The notes below the pieces were generated by a model, which had not been told where the DNA came from, did no database searches, and worked only from the letters and a program-made list of their open reading frames with translations. DNA of 15,956 nt from Eggerthellaceae bacterium. Lineage in GTDB: Bacteria; Actinomycetota; Coriobacteriia; Coriobacteriales; Eggerthellaceae. Made by a program: the position numbers and the translations under genes. Of the stretch, positions 13,200 to 15,956 are shown in pieces. The stretch lies in NCBI GenBank assembly GCA_017533165.1, contig JAFXIM010000159.1:1-15956 (forward strand), given 5' to 3'. Within the stretch, counting starts at the first letter, position 1; each line of letters opens with the position of its first letter.

Positions 13200-14834
13200 C
13201 TAATCGACGATTCGGAGCAAGCCGTACTCGACGGAATCGACCAAAGCCTCCCAAGATGCCTCGATCACGTTTTCGGAGACGCCTACCGTACCCCAGCTTC
13301 CATGTGCGTCAGCCGTGGTGATGGTTACGCGCGTGATTGCGTCAGTGCCCTGGCTCTCGTCAAGCAGTCGAACTTTGTAGTCGATAAGCTCCATGCCGGC
13401 AACCGCCGGATATGACTCGGCAATAGCCTTGCGCAGCGCGCTGTCGAGCGCGCCAACAGGGCCAACGCCCTCGCCCACCGCCACAAAGCGGCCCTCACCC
13501 ACGTGAATCTTAATGGTTGCCTCGGACAGCGCGCCCTTAACGGATGCGCTTTTATCTTCGTAGTCGTCAACGATGACGCGGAAGCTCTCCAGGGAAAACG
13601 CCGGTTTGTACTGACCCAGGTGACGAAGCAGCAGCAGCGCAAGCGAACCATCCGCAACTTCGTACGAATAGCCCTCAGCCTCTCTGCGCTTGATGTCGTC
13701 AAGGATTCCCTGCACATCCACGTCCTCGGCCTCAAGATCAAAGCCCATGCTTGCCGCCTTCTGCACGAGGGAGGCCTTTCCAGCCAGTTCGCTCACCACC
13801 ATGCGTGTGTCATTGCCCACGGCATCGGGGCTCGTATGCTCGTATGCCTCGCGGAATCGCGCTATGGCGCTCGCATGCAGACCGCCCTTGTGCGCAAAGG
13901 CTGACGCCCCCGAATACGGATGGTGCGAGGAAACGGATACGTTGCACATCTCGGCCACGTAGTGCGACACGCGCGTCAGCTCGCGCAGCTTTTCCCGACC
14001 AACGCAAACCTTGCCCATCTTGAGCTCGAGATCGGCTACCACCGTGAGCAAGTCAGTGTTGCCCACTCGCTCGCCGATGCCGTTGATAGTGCCCTGAACC
14101 TGCACCACGCCCGCACGCACGGCAGCAAGCGCGTTGGCCACAGCGCAACCGGAGTCGTTGTGGCAGTGGATGCCAAAGGCCTGACCGGGGAAGGCGGCCA
14201 CAACTTCGCCAACGATTTCCTCAACTTCGAAGGGAAGCGCGCCGCCGTTGGTCTCACATAAATCAATGGAGTCGGCACCCGCCTCATGCGCTGCGCGCAC
14301 ACATGCAAGAGCGTAATCGCGATTGGCCTTGAAACCGTCAAAGAAATGTTCGGCATCAAAAACCACCCGGCGCCCAGCCGCCTTCAGATAGGCAACCGAG
14401 TCGGTGATCATTCGCAGGTTCTCCTCAAGCGTAGTCTGCAAAGCGCGCGTAACTTGCTCATCCCAAGTCTTGCCGACGATGGCGATAACCGGAGCCCCGC
14501 TCGCCACAAGATCAGCCAAGCCAGGATCCTCAGATGCAGCAATGCCCTTGCGACAGGTCGAGCCAAACGCAGCGATCTGCGCATTTTTCAGGTCCATCTC
14601 GCTCACGCGCTGGAAAAACGCGATGTCCTTAGGGTTAGAAGCCGGAAAACCGCCTTCGATATAATCGATGCCAAAGGAGTCCAAGCGCTCAACGATGCGC
14701 AGCTTATCCTCAAGCGAAAGCGTAATGCCCTCGCACTGCTCGCCATCGCGCAGGGTGGAATCGTAGGTGAATACGCGACTTGCCAAGCCAGGCAAATCCG
14801 CCGCTTCAGGGTTCATATCTTGCATCGGTTTCAT
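13200..14834 (-). CDS. cimA: (R)-citramalate synthase
   Basis: A 544-residue enzyme of the 2-isopropylmalate/homocitrate synthase family, in the citramalate synthase subgroup. It condenses pyruvate with acetyl-CoA to (R)-citramalate, giving 2-oxobutyrate for isoleucine without threonine. The TIM-barrel opens with YDSTLRDGEQ (R29, D30). HCHNDSGCAVAN supplies metal ligands H223 and H225, followed by NGIGERVGNTD. The linker has HKGGLHASAI near 315-323. Residues from about 400 form the LeuA-type regulatory domain, where isoleucine feedback usually acts. Length and EGGFPASNPKD fit CimA rather than LeuA. The start is uncertain among M1, M4 and M7. GGAAGG lies 14 bases before M1, which is a long spacing. 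It is divergent from ilvE, the final enzyme of the pathway. Confidence 0.93.
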   Translation of the reverse strand: MKPMQDMNPEAADLPGLASRVFTYDSTLRDGEQCEGITLSLEDKLRIVERLDSFGIDYIEGGFPASNPKDIAFFQRVSEMDLKNAQIAAFGSTCRKGIAASEDPGLADLVASGAPVIAIVGKTWDEQVTRALQTTLEENLRMITDSVAYLKAAGRRVVFDAEHFFDGFKANRDYALACVRAAHEAGADSIDLCETNGGALPFEVEEIVGEVVAAFPGQAFGIHCHNDSGCAVANALAAVRAGVVQVQGTINGIGERVGNTDLLTVVADLELKMGKVCVGREKLRELTRVSHYVAEMCNVSVSSHHPYSGASAFAHKGGLHASAIARFREAYEHTSPDAVGNDTRMVVSELAGKASLVQKAASMGFDLEAEDVDVQGILDDIKRREAEGYSYEVADGSLALLLLRHLGQYKPAFSLESFRVIVDDYEDKSASVKGALSEATIKIHVGEGRFVAVGEGVGPVGALDSALRKAIAESYPAVAGMELIDYKVRLLDESQGTDAITRVTITTADAHGSWGTVGVSENVIEASWEALVDSVEYGLLRIVD

Positions 14835-14886
14835 AGCGGTAAGCGCAACCTTCCGTGTAGACTAAGTGGTCAGTTTATCGTGAAAC

Positions 14887-14912
14887 CCCATTTCAGATAC
14901 GTAAAAAATGGG
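14887..14912. promoter_or_regulatory. Inverted repeat in the cimA/ilvE divergent region
   Basis: CCCATTT (14887-14893) and AAATGGG (14906-14912) form a perfect 7-bp inverted repeat with a 12-bp spacer. It is placed between the two divergent isoleucine genes and upstream of the ilvE -10 candidate, so a shared operator is possible. It has no terminator-like tail. I see no T-box or leucine/isoleucine leader peptide. Confidence 0.4.
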
Positions 14913-14952
14913 CCATTCAGGGGAAAAGCACCTGATAGACGCCCACATGAAG

Positions 14953-14958
14953 TAAAAT
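14953..14958 (+). promoter_or_regulatory. Possible ilvE promoter -10 box
   Basis: TAAAAT in an AT-rich patch, about 110 bp before the ilvE start. The -35 is weak (CTGATA at 14932, 15-bp spacing). The resulting leader of about 100 nt is GC-rich with no recognised riboswitch. Confidence 0.35.
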
Positions 14959-15067
14959 ACAGCACCAATACACGCACACCCGCACGAGGGCGTTGCGCTT
15001 AGAGCAGCCAACGGGCGCGCAAAGGCCCGGGCACCCAAGGATCAATTCAAGGGAAGGAAGGCTTGCG

Positions 15068-15956
15068 ATGGCCATCGAAGAAGCGAAATACATTTGGAAA
15101 AACGGCGAACTGGTTCCGTGGCATGAGGCCACCACCCACGTTCTCTCCCACTCCCTGCACTACGGCTCTGGCGTTTTCGAGGGCATCCGCTGCTATAAGG
15201 ACCCCGACTCCGATCGCAGCTTCGTCTTCCGCCTCCAGGAGCACATGGAGCGCCTGGTTCGCAGCTGCAAAATCGCTTGCATCGACATTCCCTACACCGC
15301 CGAAGAGCTCGCTGACGCGACCGTCGAAACCATCCGCGCCAACGAGCTTCCCGCTTGCTACATCCGTCCGCTCGTTTACCGCGGATATGGCTCCATGGGC
15401 GTCAACCCCACCGGCGCTCCGGTCGACGTCATCATCGCCGTCTGGCCTTGGGGTGCATACCTCGGCGCCGATGCGCTTGAGAACGGCGTCCACGTGGGCG
15501 TTTCCTCCTGGCGCCAGCGTTCCGTCAACGCCATCCCGCCTGCTATGAAGTCCACCGCTTCCTACATGAACTCCATCCTCGCCAAGCTCGAGGCCCTCGA
15601 CCACGGCTACGCTGAGGCCATCATGCTCAACGAGCAGGGCTTCGTCTGCGAGGGCACGGGCGAGAACCTCTTCGTCGTCCGCAACGGCGTTCTCTCCACC
15701 CCGCCGCTGTCCGACGGCGTCCTTGAGGGCATCACCCGTGACACCGTCCTCTGCATTGCAGACGACCTTGACATCCCGGCCATCGAGGAGAGCCTGGTCC
15801 GCTCCGACCTCTACGTCGCCGACGAGGTCTTCATGACCGGCACGGCGGCCGAGATCACCCCCGTCCGCTCCATCGACGGCATCATGACCCGCGCAGGCGG
15901 CCCCGGCCCGGTCACCAAGGCGGTCAACAAGGCCTTCCGCGGCCTGTTCGACGGCA
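15068..15956 (+). CDS. ilvE: Branched-chain amino acid aminotransferase, 3' end cut by the window
   Basis: The open frame runs from ATG 15068 to the window end: 296 codons, probably within about ten residues of completion for this ~305-residue family. It is a PLP fold-type IV enzyme that transaminates 2-oxo acids to Ile, Leu and Val. HYGSGVFEGIRCY (31-43) is the family signature. K161 in PPAMKSTASYMN is the PLP lysine, and EGTGENLFVV and DGVLEGITRDTV are the classic cofactor-binding stretches. MTGTAAEITPV near the end is also typical. AAGGAAGG lies 6-13 bases before the ATG. Codon use is strongly C-ending, suggesting high expression. It is divergent from cimA with a 233-bp gap, fitting joint isoleucine control. 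Confidence 0.95.
   Translation, partial: MAIEEAKYIWKNGELVPWHEATTHVLSHSLHYGSGVFEGIRCYKDPDSDRSFVFRLQEHMERLVRSCKIACIDIPYTAEELADATVETIRANELPACYIRPLVYRGYGSMGVNPTGAPVDVIIAVWPWGAYLGADALENGVHVGVSSWRQRSVNAIPPAMKSTASYMNSILAKLEALDHGYAEAIMLNEQGFVCEGTGENLFVVRNGVLSTPPLSDGVLEGITRDTVLCIADDLDIPAIEESLVRSDLYVADEVFMTGTAAEITPVRSIDGIMTRAGGPGPVTKAVNKAFRGLFDG

Noticed and set aside
14835..15067. T-box or branched-chain leader peptide before ilvE or cimA
   Set aside because: No T-box consensus, no run of Ile/Leu/Val codons in a short ORF, and no terminator/antiterminator pair were found in the gap.

Overview
The window looks like chromosomal DNA from a GC-rich anaerobe of the class Coriobacteriia (Actinomycetota), most probably Collinsella or a close relative. 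The grounds are codon use rich in C- and G-ending codons, a clostridial-type divergent IMP dehydrogenase, a rubrerythrin, a methionine aminopeptidase with an N-terminal SEC-C zinc motif, citramalate-dependent isoleucine synthesis, and a 25-bp dispersed repeat of a kind I associate with Collinsella. The genus is inferred, not proven. No phage, transposase, CRISPR, tRNA or rRNA gene was found.

Layout. (1) 1-369 is a gene-free leader with a TetR-type palindrome, followed by a UPF0210/DUF711 gene (370-1734). (2) 1735-2154 holds five 25-bp repeat units in direct and inverted orientation, with centre spacings of 52-53 and 73 bp. (3) A methionine block follows: metA on the minus strand, overlapping a small unknown ORF at its 3' end, and divergent from a MetY-type O-acetylhomoserine sulfhydrylase. 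MetA has Glu111, which predicts O-acetylhomoserine as its product, the substrate MetY uses. A shared promoter/operator lies in the 87 bp between them. (4) A SEC-C methionine aminopeptidase (+) converges on an MFS transporter (-). The transporter lies immediately behind an intrinsic terminator that follows guaB (-). (5) guaB has a hairpin-containing leader. Upstream of it lies an M18 aminopeptidase (-) with an acidic insertion. (6) Rubrerythrin (+) has a long leader with several inverted repeats and a strong terminator. (7) A YfcE-like phosphoesterase (-) follows, then a 415-bp gap. This gap carries a possible plus-strand small RNA with two C-rich (anti-Shine-Dalgarno) hairpin loops, the second being an intrinsic terminator. 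(8) A YerC/TrpR-like regulator (-) and citramalate synthase cimA (-) are divergent from branched-chain aminotransferase ilvE (+), which runs off the window.

Two biosynthetic logics are visible: methionine by acetylation and direct sulfhydrylation (metA/metY), and isoleucine via citramalate with final transamination (cimA/ilvE). The rest is housekeeping (guaB, map, peptidase) and oxygen/peroxide defence (rubrerythrin).

The least explained signals are non-coding: the helically phased 25-bp repeats, an 11-mer (CGCTTACCTTC) recurring four times on the same strand, and the candidate C-rich small RNA.
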